The position numbers and the translations under genes are program-made. Below the pieces are notes generated by a model that worked only from the letters and a program-made list of their open reading frames with translations, searched no databases and had not been told where the DNA came from. Of a stretch of 50,048 bases of DNA, positions 1 through 7,437 are shown piece after piece (the stretch's first letter is position 1; the number at the start of each line of letters is the position of its first letter). This DNA comes from an uncultured Pelagibacteraceae bacterium (lineage in GTDB: Bacteria; Pseudomonadota; Alphaproteobacteria; Pelagibacterales; Pelagibacteraceae), in NCBI GenBank assembly GCA_902516425.1, contig CABXYE010000005.1, forward strand, positions 1 to 50,048, read 5' to 3'.

Positions 1-647
1 TGTTGTTTTAGAAAAAGACTCTTTAAAACAAATAATAGATGCGTCTCTAAATATCAACTCCTTTGCTATCATAGCACCTATTTCTGATAAAAAAGATTAT
101 CCAAATTATAAATTGAATAAAATTCATAAATTTGATCCTACAAAACCCTTTCAAGTAAAAAGCGTTGATGGTTTTGCAATGTTCAGCAGTTTCCTATATT
201 TTGAAAAAACCATTTATAATGTTTAATTTAAAAAGATTAAAAAAATTAAGTAATTTCAGTTTTTTTGATGAAAATTTTTTTTTGTATCTTGAAAATGATG
301 ATATATGTAAAAGGCTTAACAATATTCAAGAAAATATATATATAGTTCCAAAATCAAAAATAAATCATTTAGGCGGCGGAGCGGTTGACCCTAAATATAA
401 AGATGAAATAGAGCTTTTAAGGAATTGGCATTGGATGTGGTCAAAATTTTATTATAATAAAAAACATTATGGTTACTTTAATGCATCTAAAGTTTTTGGA
501 AATCTTGTTTCAGCTAAAATCAAATTTTTTTATTATCTAATATTTTTTAATAACCATAAAAGAAAGATTTATAAGATGAGAGTGTTAGGGTTAATTAATT
601 CAATGTTGGGTAAAAAATCTTTTTACAGACCTAAATTTGATAATTAA
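1..647 (+). pseudogene. Glycosyltransferase family 2, 3' part, disrupted by a 40-base insertion
   Basis: The 5' end lies outside the window. Bases 2-181 read in one frame as a GT2-like segment ending in VDGFAM, then hit a stop at 224-226. From 222 the gene continues in the next frame as FNLKRLKKL and FFDENFFLYLENDDICKRL. Family 2 transferases (rhamnosyltransferase-like) normally have VDGxAM followed closely by FDExFFLYxEDxDLC, so the two pieces belong together once about 40 bases (182-221) are removed. That insert matches the inside of apt in inverted orientation. The product would have been a cytoplasmic or membrane-associated sugar transferase for surface polysaccharide. A start at 165 would give a 160-residue hybrid carrying 13 residues of Apt sequence, which is unlikely to be functional. 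The gene ends convergently on apt, sharing the TTAA at 644-647. I am confident of the family but not of whether the break is real or an assembly artefact. Confidence 0.75.
183..225 (+). repeat. 43-base inverted copy of apt sequence (arm 1)
   Basis: Bases 183-225 are an exact reverse complement of 940-982, which lies inside apt. The copy splits the glycosyltransferase reading frame. Its right end shares the 8 bases AATGTTTA with the expected original glycosyltransferase sequence, a plausible point for replication to have switched back. Confidence 0.9.
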
Positions 648-1171
648 TGTCCTGGAAAGTCAATTATATTTTCTACTTGGTATCCTTTTTTAATTAAACT
701 ATCTGAACCATTAAGATCAAAAAGATTTATTACAAATATAAATCCAGCAACTTTCCCTTCAGAAATTTTTACAAGTTTTGCTGCAGCATGTGCTGTACCA
801 CCAGTTGCAATTAAATCATCAATAATTAAAATAGAGTCTTCTTTATTTATGGAATCTTTGTGAACCTCTATTGTAGCTTTTCCGTACTCTAATTCGAAAT
901 TAACAGAGTGTACTTCAGCTGGTAATTTATCTTTTTTTCTAAACATTATAAATGGTTTTTTCAAAATATAGGAAACTGCTGACGCAAAAACAAATCCTCT
1001 AGACTCGATTGCGGCAATCTTATTAAATTTCATTTTTTTTGATCTTTCTATGATTTGTTCTATTGCTTCTGAAAAAGCTTTCTCATTTTTTATTAGTGTT
1101 GTGATATCTCTAAATAAAATACCTTTTTTTGGGTAATTTGGAATAGATCTAATAAAGTCTTTTAAATTCAT
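644..1171 (-). CDS. apt: Adenine phosphoribosyltransferase
   Basis: This cytoplasmic purine salvage enzyme converts adenine and PRPP to AMP and pyrophosphate. The 175 residues match the usual Apt length. The PRPP-binding loop ILIIDDLIATGGTAH is at about residues 114-128, and the N-terminal segment KGILFRDITTL is typical of Apt. The ATG start at 1171 leaves only 41 bases to the divergent mtnP, so the two genes probably share a promoter region. mtnP releases adenine from methylthioadenosine, so the pairing fits: Apt would recover that adenine. The 3' end overlaps the facing glycosyltransferase remnant by four bases. Residues 65-78 lie in the stretch duplicated upstream. The identification is secure. 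Confidence 0.96.
   Translation of the reverse strand: MNLKDFIRSIPNYPKKGILFRDITTLIKNEKAFSEAIEQIIERSKKMKFNKIAAIESRGFVFASAVSYILKKPFIMFRKKDKLPAEVHSVNFELEYGKATIEVHKDSINKEDSILIIDDLIATGGTAHAAAKLVKISEGKVAGFIFVINLFDLNGSDSLIKKGYQVENIIDFPGH
940..982 (-). repeat. 43-base inverted repeat, source arm inside apt (arm 2)
   Basis: This is the matching arm of the 183-225 repeat. It encodes the Apt segment SAVSYILKKPFIMF, in a normal, uninterrupted position within the phosphoribosyltransferase fold. It is therefore the likely donor, and the glycosyltransferase copy the recipient. Confidence 0.9.
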
Positions 1172-1212
1172 AAGAGTAAATTATAAAAGTATAAATAAAT
1201 TAAATTTTTAAC

Positions 1213-2085
1213 ATGACAATAAATAAATTAGCAATTATTGGTGGTAGTGGCCTTTATGATGTTGAGGAGTTCAAAAATCGAGAATTATTAGATTTAAATA
1301 CCCCATGGGGGAAACCTTCAGACCAAATTTTAAAAACAAACTATAATAATAAAGAAGTTTATTTTTTACCAAGACATGGGAGAGGTCACTTTATTTCACC
1401 ATCTAAGATAAATTTTAGAGCCAATATTGATGCTCTTAAACAATTGGGTGTAACGGATATTATATCAGTTTCAGCAGTCGGATCTTTAAAAGAGGATTTG
1501 CCTCCTGGAAAATTTGTTATTATTAATCAGTTTATTGATCGGACATTTGCAAGAGAAAAAACATTTTTTGATGATGAAATTGTTGCTCATGTTTCTATGG
1601 CTCATCCAACATCCAACGGTCTAATGAATGCTTGTGAAGAGGCTATTAAAAAAGAGAAAATTGAATACCAAAGAAATGGGACGTATGTTGTCATGGAAGG
1701 GCCTCAATTTTCAACTTTAGCAGAATCCAATTTATATAGATCTTGGAAAGCTGATGTAATTGGAATGACTAACATGCCAGAGGCAAAATTGGCAAGAGAA
1801 GCAGAAATAAGATACGCATCAGTTTCGATGGTTACCGATTATGATTGTTGGCATCCAGATCACAAAAATGTTGATGTTCAACAAGTAGTGAAAGTTTTAT
1901 TGGGTAATGCTGCCAAAGCAAAAAATATGATAAAAAATTTAATAGAAAATTTTGAAGATCATATCGATCCTAATGATCCAACTAATAACTGTTTAGATGT
2001 AGCTATTATTACTGCACCAGAAAAAAGAACTAAAAAAACTAGAGAAAAATTAATTACAGTAGCGGGAAGGGTATTAAAAAAATGA
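1213..2085 (+). CDS. mtnP: S-methyl-5'-thioadenosine phosphorylase
   Basis: The enzyme splits methylthioadenosine with phosphate into adenine and 5-methylthioribose-1-phosphate. Its 290 residues begin with the family motif AIIGGSGLYD (7-16). RHGRGH is at 54-59, GMTNMPEAKLARE at 184-196 and VTDYDCWH at 207-214, all characteristic of MtnP rather than of ordinary purine nucleoside phosphorylases. The stop overlaps the next start as ATGA at 2082-2085, indicating translational coupling to the rest of the operon. The substrate would be made by the SpeD-SpeE fusion at the operon's end, and the adenine product can be taken by the divergent apt. Confidence 0.94.
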   Translation: MTINKLAIIGGSGLYDVEEFKNRELLDLNTPWGKPSDQILKTNYNNKEVYFLPRHGRGHFISPSKINFRANIDALKQLGVTDIISVSAVGSLKEDLPPGKFVIINQFIDRTFAREKTFFDDEIVAHVSMAHPTSNGLMNACEEAIKKEKIEYQRNGTYVVMEGPQFSTLAESNLYRSWKADVIGMTNMPEAKLAREAEIRYASVSMVTDYDCWHPDHKNVDVQQVVKVLLGNAAKAKNMIKNLIENFEDHIDPNDPTNNCLDVAIITAPEKRTKKTREKLITVAGRVLKK

Positions 2086-3014
2086 AAAAACTATTATTAA
2101 TTTTTATATTTCTGATAGCTTCTAATACAGTTTACGCAAATGGAAAAATTTTAAAAAGCGGTTTTATTACCAAATCAGCTTCGGTAAAAGAAGGTATGAA
2201 TATTGATGACCCTAAAAATAAAATTATAATTATTTACAATCATGGTCAAAATTCAAATGATAAAGCCCACAAGAATGAATGTATTTGGGTAAATCAAATA
2301 AGAAATCAAGCTTCATTAGTTGATAAGGAAATTAATGGTAAAAAAATTATGGTTTATAATTTCTGCACAAATGATTTTGCGGGTGACATGTCATTAAAAA
2401 AACACTGGTGGAATTCTAAAACTCCTTATGTTGGTAAACACAAATTAGATAAACGAGTTGAAAAAAATTTAGAATTAGTTGAAAAATTTGTAAGTATAGG
2501 GGTTCCAAGAAAACAAATTATTATATCAGGTCATTCATGCGGGGGTCTATTAACTCTAATGTTGTTATCAGCTCACTCCGAAAAAGTAGGTGGAGGCATA
2601 TCATACATGCAAGCTTGTTTTGGTAAGCTTTCTAAAACTTATAAAGTAAAAAAAGTAGGCCCTGAAAAGGCATTGGAAAAATTTGCCAAAAAATATCCAG
2701 GCCCTGCTCAATTACGAGCAAGACAAATTAACAATATTAAACAATCTGATAATGTTCCTGTTTTAGCTTTCACTCACCCCAAGGATAAATGGGAGGGACT
2801 GTTATCTGACTGGATAGAAGAAGTTCCAGGAGTTAAAAGAATTGTTATCTCTGAAGACTATAAAATTAAAGGAAAATCTTGTGTTGTAAAAGGAGATGAT
2901 TGGCAAGAAAATGTTTCAGCTCGGAAAAATCCGGGTCATGAAATGAACCAAGGATTATGTTTTCAATATTATAATCCGGAAATTCTTAATTTTATTGCTT
3001 CAAGATTAAAATGA
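2082..3014 (+). CDS. Secreted alpha/beta-hydrolase-like protein, substrate unknown
   Basis: The 310-residue protein has a clear signal peptide: MKK, a hydrophobic core, then VYAN with cleavage near residue 19-20. It is therefore predicted to be periplasmic. A nucleophile elbow GHSCGG places the catalytic Ser at 152. THPKDKW gives a candidate Asp at 235 and NPGHEMNQG a candidate His at 286, in the right order for an alpha/beta-hydrolase triad. Several cysteines (67, 95, 153, 179, 267, 292) could form disulfides. I do not recognise a specific family. Its position is notable: ATGA overlaps tie it to mtnP upstream and mtnA downstream, yet those enzymes are cytoplasmic. It may be a passenger, or it may act on a related exported or imported compound. 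Confidence 0.8.
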   Translation: MKKLLLIFIFLIASNTVYANGKILKSGFITKSASVKEGMNIDDPKNKIIIIYNHGQNSNDKAHKNECIWVNQIRNQASLVDKEINGKKIMVYNFCTNDFAGDMSLKKHWWNSKTPYVGKHKLDKRVEKNLELVEKFVSIGVPRKQIIISGHSCGGLLTLMLLSAHSEKVGGGISYMQACFGKLSKTYKVKKVGPEKALEKFAKKYPGPAQLRARQINNIKQSDNVPVLAFTHPKDKWEGLLSDWIEEVPGVKRIVISEDYKIKGKSCVVKGDDWQENVSARKNPGHEMNQGLCFQYYNPEILNFIASRLK

Positions 3015-4081
3015 AAATTGAGGGAAAAGAATATCGTACTATTTGGTTTGAAAATAATGTTGTAAAAATTATTGATCAAACAAAACTTCCACACCAATTT
3101 ATCATTAAAGACCTTAAAACAGTTAAGGACTCAATAAATGCGATTAAGGTAATGGAAGTAAGAGGCGCACCTCTAATAGGGGCTACAGCAGCTTATGGAA
3201 TAGTTTTAGCCATAATTGAAAATAATGACCAATCATTTTTAAAGAAATCTGCAGGCGATTTAATTAGTTCAAGACCAACAGCAATAAATTTAAAGTGGGC
3301 TGTTGATAGAATGATGAATAAATTATCAGGTGTTAATAGTGATAAAATCTTAGAAATAGCCTTAAATGAATCAAAAGAAATTTGTGAGGAAGATATAAAA
3401 TTTTGTGAAAATATAGGATTAAATGGACTAAAAATTATTGAAGAAATTTATAATAAAAAAAAAGATACCGTTAACATACTGACTCATTGTAATGCAGGTT
3501 GGCTTGCAACAATAAATTGGGGGACCGCAACTTCTCCAATCTATCATGCACACAAAAAAGGGATTCCTGTTCATGTGTGGGCAGATGAAACTAGACCAAG
3601 AAATCAAGGAGCAAATCTTACTTCTTATGAATTAAATGAAGAGGGAATTAAGAATACAATTATTGCAGATAATACAGGTGGCATACTAATGCAAAAAGGT
3701 GAAGTTGACATGTGTATTGTTGGAACAGACAGAACTTTAGCCAATGGAGATGTTTGTAATAAAGTTGGAACTTATCTTAAAGCACTAGCAGCTCATGACA
3801 ATAAGATTCCTTTTTATGTTGCACTACCAAGCTCTACGATTGACTGGAATATAAAAGATCATAAAGATATTCCAATCGAAGAGAGAAATTCAGATGAATT
3901 ATCTCATGTTGAAGGTTTAGATGAAAAAGGAGTTATAAAAAAAATACAAATTTATCCAACAAAAAGTAAAGCTATGAATTTAGCTTTTGATGTAACTCCA
4001 GCAAAATATGTTACGGGATTAATTACCGAAAAAGGAGTATGTGAAGCATCGGAAAAAGGACTTAAAGAATTATTTAAATGA
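3011..4081 (+). CDS. mtnA: Methylthioribose-1-phosphate isomerase
   Basis: The enzyme converts 5-methylthioribose-1-phosphate to methylthioribulose-1-phosphate. It belongs to the eIF2B-like isomerase family, and 356 residues is the normal length. The motif VRGAPLIG is at 50-57. The catalytic Cys (HCNAGWLAT) falls at 160 and the catalytic Asp (GTDRTLANGD) at 240, the numbering known from the Bacillus enzyme. The gene starts in an ATGA overlap with the hydrolase and ends in another with the aldolase, so four genes are coupled in a row. It takes the direct product of MtnP, so no methylthioribose kinase is needed. Confidence 0.95.
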   Translation: MKIEGKEYRTIWFENNVVKIIDQTKLPHQFIIKDLKTVKDSINAIKVMEVRGAPLIGATAAYGIVLAIIENNDQSFLKKSAGDLISSRPTAINLKWAVDRMMNKLSGVNSDKILEIALNESKEICEEDIKFCENIGLNGLKIIEEIYNKKKDTVNILTHCNAGWLATINWGTATSPIYHAHKKGIPVHVWADETRPRNQGANLTSYELNEEGIKNTIIADNTGGILMQKGEVDMCIVGTDRTLANGDVCNKVGTYLKALAAHDNKIPFYVALPSSTIDWNIKDHKDIPIEERNSDELSHVEGLDEKGVIKKIQIYPTKSKAMNLAFDVTPAKYVTGLITEKGVCEASEKGLKELFK

Positions 4082-4734
4082 AGAATTTAGATCAAAGAAA
4101 TCAGATTATTGAATATTCGTTAAAATTAAATTCCACAAATCTTTCACCGCTTAGATCTGGGAATATATCACTGAGAGTTAGAGAAGATGACACAGAGGGA
4201 TACTTAATTACTCCATCAGGAAAAAAATATGAAACATTAAAACCTGAAGATATTGTTTTTATGGGTTTAAATGAAGACGAAGAAAAAAATGATAAAACCA
4301 ATAAACCATCATCCGAATGGAGATTTCATCGAGATATTTATGCAAATAAAAAAGAAGCACACGCTATTGTTCATGCTCATTCTCCACACGCAACAGCTGT
4401 ATCTTCACATGGAAAATCAATTCCACCTTTTCATTACATGATTGCTCTTGCGGGAGGAGATGACATTAAATGTGCTGAATACGCGACTTTTGGAACTGAA
4501 GAGTTATCTAAAAATGTAATCAAAGCTTTAGAAAATAGATCTGCATGTTTAATGTCTAATCACGGGCAGGTTGCTTTTGGTAAAAATTTAGAAGATGCAT
4601 TTGAACTTGCACAAGAGATAGAAAATATTTGTCATCAATACACTATTGCTTTAAAATTAGGACAACCTAAGATTCTTTCATTTGAAGAAATGAAAAAAGT
4701 TTTAGATAAAGCTAAGAATTATAAAAAAGGGTAA
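4078..4734 (+). CDS. Class II aldolase, FucA-like; probable methylthioribulose-1-phosphate aldolase (Ald2 type)
   Basis: The 218-residue protein resembles L-fuculose-1-phosphate aldolase throughout. It has SGNIS and ITPSG near the N-terminus, the catalytic Glu in KPSSEWRFH at 80, zinc-binding His in VHAH at 99 and 101, and His in NHG at 162. In the methionine-salvage context two activities are possible. MtnB would dehydrate methylthioribulose-1-phosphate, while Ald2 would cleave it to DHAP and 2-methylthioacetaldehyde (the DHAP shunt). The FucA-type signature and the absence of mtnC, mtnD and mtnE nearby favour Ald2. Cleavage has not been shown here, and a full salvage set could lie elsewhere in the genome. 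The gene is coupled to mtnA by an ATGA overlap. Confidence 0.85.
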   Translation: MKNLDQRNQIIEYSLKLNSTNLSPLRSGNISLRVREDDTEGYLITPSGKKYETLKPEDIVFMGLNEDEEKNDKTNKPSSEWRFHRDIYANKKEAHAIVHAHSPHATAVSSHGKSIPPFHYMIALAGGDDIKCAEYATFGTEELSKNVIKALENRSACLMSNHGQVAFGKNLEDAFELAQEIENICHQYTIALKLGQPKILSFEEMKKVLDKAKNYKKG

Positions 4735-4735
4735 G

Positions 4736-5776
4736 ATGATTAAGGTTGGGGAGCATATTACTTTAGATATTATAGGTACTACAAAAGAGTACGATCCTTT
4801 AGTTTTTGAAAAGGTTATACATAAAATCGCTAAAGCAGCTAATGTTACTATTTTGAATATTTCAAAATATAAATTTGAACCCCAAGGTTTTACTATTTTA
4901 GCTTTATTAGCTGAAAGTCATATTAGTTTTCACACATTTCCAGAAAATGGAATTATTAGTTTTGATTTTTTTACTTGCGGAAAAATAAGCCCATCAGTGG
5001 CAATTGATATTGTAAAAAAAGAGTTTGAACATAAACGTATAGTTAAGAAAGAATTTAATAGAGATACTAGATCTCTTTATCACGATATTTATAGTTCACC
5101 GGGTTTACAAAAATCATATGTTGTTAATGAAATTCTAGAAGATTTTAAATCAAAAGTTGGTCAACATATTGAAATTTTCAAATTAGAACAATTTGGAAAA
5201 TCTCTTTTTATTGATGGCGAAATACAAGTCGCAGCTTCAGATGAACATTTATATAGCTCAACTTTTGTAGGAGCTGGCTTAAAATTAAATAAAAAAAATG
5301 AAAGAGCAGCAATAATCGGTGGTGGTGATGGCGGTGTTGCAAGAGAATGTATATCAAAAAAGTTTAATTTTATAGATTGGTATGAATTAGATCCAGAAGT
5401 TGTTGATGTTTGCAATAAACATTTGGGTGATATCGGAAAAAAAGCTACAGAAAAAAATTCAGTTAAATGTGTATGGGGAGATGCTTTTGAGAACATCAAG
5501 TCAGCAAGTGAGGATACTTACGATCATATTTTTGTAGATTTGAATGATGACCAGTTTTGTATTGATCTTGCTGCCAAAAATATGGATTATTTGGTCAGAG
5601 TGCTCAAACCCAAAGGAGTTATTACTGCACAGGTAGGAAGCCAAGATAAAAAACCTCTTCAAGTTGAAAATTGGTTAAACGTATTCAATCATCATTTTGG
5701 AAACGCAAATTTAGCTAGAGTTTATATACCTAGTTTTGATTGCTCTTGGAATTTTTCCTCTTCAATTAATCATTAA
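4736..5776 (+). CDS. S-adenosylmethionine decarboxylase / spermidine synthase fusion (SpeD-SpeE)
   Basis: This 346-residue protein joins two enzymes. Residues 1-115 are a bacterial SpeD: LLAESHISFHTFPE contains the Glu-Ser self-cleavage site (60/61) that yields the pyruvoyl cofactor, and FFTCG gives the conserved Cys at 81. Residues 116-346 are a SpeE-type aminopropyltransferase with IQVAASDEHLY near 163-173, the SAM-like binding motif GGGDGG at 195-200 and ELDPEVV at 217-223. Usual SpeE proteins have VDxxDP, whereas here VDLND is at 267-271. The fusion would decarboxylate SAM and transfer the aminopropyl group to putrescine, giving spermidine and methylthioadenosine. The start lies one base after the aldolase stop, so it is the last gene of the methylthio salvage operon that uses its by-product. 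Confidence 0.9.
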   Translation: MIKVGEHITLDIIGTTKEYDPLVFEKVIHKIAKAANVTILNISKYKFEPQGFTILALLAESHISFHTFPENGIISFDFFTCGKISPSVAIDIVKKEFEHKRIVKKEFNRDTRSLYHDIYSSPGLQKSYVVNEILEDFKSKVGQHIEIFKLEQFGKSLFIDGEIQVAASDEHLYSSTFVGAGLKLNKKNERAAIIGGGDGGVARECISKKFNFIDWYELDPEVVDVCNKHLGDIGKKATEKNSVKCVWGDAFENIKSASEDTYDHIFVDLNDDQFCIDLAAKNMDYLVRVLKPKGVITAQVGSQDKKPLQVENWLNVFNHHFGNANLARVYIPSFDCSWNFSSSINH

Positions 5777-5835
5777 TTTTTTCTTTTTTATACACACAAT
5801 TTGTGAAATACTTAATTTTTATTAAAGGAGAAATA

Positions 5836-6699
5836 ATGAATATATTTAAAAAAACTATTTTTTCAGTTTTACTTTCTCTATTGGTAATGGGGAATGTTAA
5901 TGCTGATAAAATAAGAATTGGAACAGAGGGTGCTTATCCTCCATGGAACTCAAAAAACGAAGCAGGTAAGTTAATAGGTTTCGAAGTTGAATTAGCTAAC
6001 TGGCTTTGTATTTATATGAAAAGAGATTGTACAATAGTGGAACAAGACTGGGATGGTATGATACCTGCCCTTCAAATGAGAAAGTTTGATGCAATTATGG
6101 CAGGCATGTCAATAACAGATGAAAGAAAAAAAGTGATTACTTTTTCTCAAGGCTATGCAGATGAAGTAGCTTCATTAGCTGTTATGAAAGGTTCTAATTT
6201 AGAAGGTATGGATACACCAGCTGGAATAAATCTCACAAAACCAAATGCTGATGCAAAAAAAGCTTTAAAAACTTTAACTGGAGCATTATCTGGAAAAACA
6301 GTTTGTACACAAACAGGAACTATACACCAAAACTTTTTAGAGTCAGGTGATGTGGGAAGTGTAAATGTTAGAACTTACAAAACTCAGGATGAAGTTAACC
6401 TAGACTTAACATCTGGAAGATGTGATGTGGCGTTAGCTGCAGCAGTTGCATTTACTGATTATGCTGAAAAATCAGGTAAGTCAGTTGTATTAGTTGGCCC
6501 AACTTTTTCAGGTGGTGCATTTGGTAATGGAGTCGGTGTAGGAATAAGACAAACCTCACAAATGGGAGAAGGCTCTGAACAAGGTAAAAAAGATGCAAAA
6601 CTTTTAGCAGACTTTAATAAAGCTATCGACACTGCAAGAAAAAATGGAAAAATCAGCGAACTAGCAATTAAATGGTTCGGCTTTGATGCATCTATGTAA
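5836..6699 (+). CDS. Amino-acid ABC transporter, periplasmic substrate-binding protein
   Basis: I place the start at ATG 5836. AAAGGAG sits just upstream at 5824-5830, and a typical signal peptide follows, ending near NVNADK; the GTG at 5803 would add an unlikely extension. The 287-residue protein has the polar amino-acid binding fold (family 3): IRIGTEGAYPPWN near the mature N-terminus, GFEVELANWL, WDGMIPALQMRKFDAIMAGM and ITDERKK. It is closest in type to lysine/arginine/ornithine or octopine/nopaline binding proteins, but the ligand cannot be fixed from sequence alone. It is followed by a strong hairpin and two permease genes. No ATPase gene is in the window, so one must be supplied from elsewhere. 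Confidence 0.9.
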   Translation: MNIFKKTIFSVLLSLLVMGNVNADKIRIGTEGAYPPWNSKNEAGKLIGFEVELANWLCIYMKRDCTIVEQDWDGMIPALQMRKFDAIMAGMSITDERKKVITFSQGYADEVASLAVMKGSNLEGMDTPAGINLTKPNADAKKALKTLTGALSGKTVCTQTGTIHQNFLESGDVGSVNVRTYKTQDEVNLDLTSGRCDVALAAAVAFTDYAEKSGKSVVLVGPTFSGGAFGNGVGVGIRQTSQMGEGSEQGKKDAKLLADFNKAIDTARKNGKISELAIKWFGFDASM

Positions 6700-6712
6700 T
6701 TAAATTTTAGAT

Positions 6713-6739
6713 TTGGCGACTATTATGTATAGTCGCCAA
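6713..6739 (+). terminator. Intercistronic hairpin between binding-protein and permease genes
   Basis: TTGGCGACTA (6713-6722) pairs perfectly with TAGTCGCCAA (6730-6739) around a 7-base loop. No T-run follows, so it is more likely an mRNA-stabilising or partial attenuation hairpin than a full terminator. It would favour the binding protein over the permease. The permease ATG at 6745 lies only five bases beyond it, with no visible Shine-Dalgarno sequence. Confidence 0.75.
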
Positions 6740-6744
6740 TCTGT

Positions 6745-7437
6745 ATGGAACTTCTAGCATTCGGAGATACTGGTTGGGGCGATGAATTATTTTATGCTAC
6801 CCTAATGACTATAGCTGTTTCAATAACAGCAATGTTTATAGGTTTTCTTTTTGCATTAATCTTTACTCCACTAAAATTATCTAAAAATAAGTTTTTAAAT
6901 TTTATCGCTAATTCTTACACAACCATAATAAGAGGTGTTCCAGAATTATTAGTCATTTACCTTTTCTTTTTTGGTGGAACTGGTGCAGTAATGTTTGTTG
7001 CATCAATATTTGGTTATAATGAATATATTGAAATAAATGCATTTGTCACAGGTGCATTTGCAATTGGAATAATCTCTGGTGCATATTCAACAGAAGTTTT
7101 TAGAGGAGCAATTCAATCAATTGATAAAGGCCAGTTCGAAGCTGCTAATGTGTTAGGTCTCAATAAATTTGGAAAATTTGTTAAAATTATTTTACCGCAA
7201 ACATTAAGATTAGCTATTCCAAATCTAAGTAATGTTTGGCAGATAACTCTAAAAGACACTTCTCTAATTTCAGTTACAGGTTTAGTTGAAATTATGAGAC
7301 AATCTTATATTGCTGCTGGATCAACTAGAGATCCATTATTCTTTTATTCGTTTGCTGCAGTTTTATATTTAGTACTTACTTTCGTGAGCATGAAATTAAT
7401 CAACAGATTAGAAACCAAATATAGTAGGGGGTATTAA
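6745..7437 (+). CDS. Amino-acid ABC transporter permease (HisQ/OccQ type)
   Basis: This inner-membrane permease of 230 residues has about five hydrophobic segments. The cytoplasmic coupling loop EAANVLGLNKFGKFVKIILP is the EAA motif that contacts the ATPase. The N-terminal half contains TIIRGVPELLVIYLFFF, diagnostic of the polar amino-acid permease family. It forms a heterodimer with the next gene product and receives substrate from the preceding binding protein. Its last base is the first base of the next ATG, within TAATG. The start follows an intercistronic hairpin without a clear ribosome-binding site. Confidence 0.92.
   Translation: MELLAFGDTGWGDELFYATLMTIAVSITAMFIGFLFALIFTPLKLSKNKFLNFIANSYTTIIRGVPELLVIYLFFFGGTGAVMFVASIFGYNEYIEINAFVTGAFAIGIISGAYSTEVFRGAIQSIDKGQFEAANVLGLNKFGKFVKIILPQTLRLAIPNLSNVWQITLKDTSLISVTGLVEIMRQSYIAAGSTRDPLFFYSFAAVLYLVLTFVSMKLINRLETKYSRGY

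Noticed and set aside
5161-5499. Minus-strand frame of 112 codons within the SpeD-SpeE gene
   Set aside because: It lies wholly opposite a well-supported gene and has no recognisable features.
5803-5835. Longer version of the binding-protein gene starting at GTG 5803
   Set aside because: It would precede the good ribosome-binding site and spoil the signal peptide; ATG 5836 is better supported.
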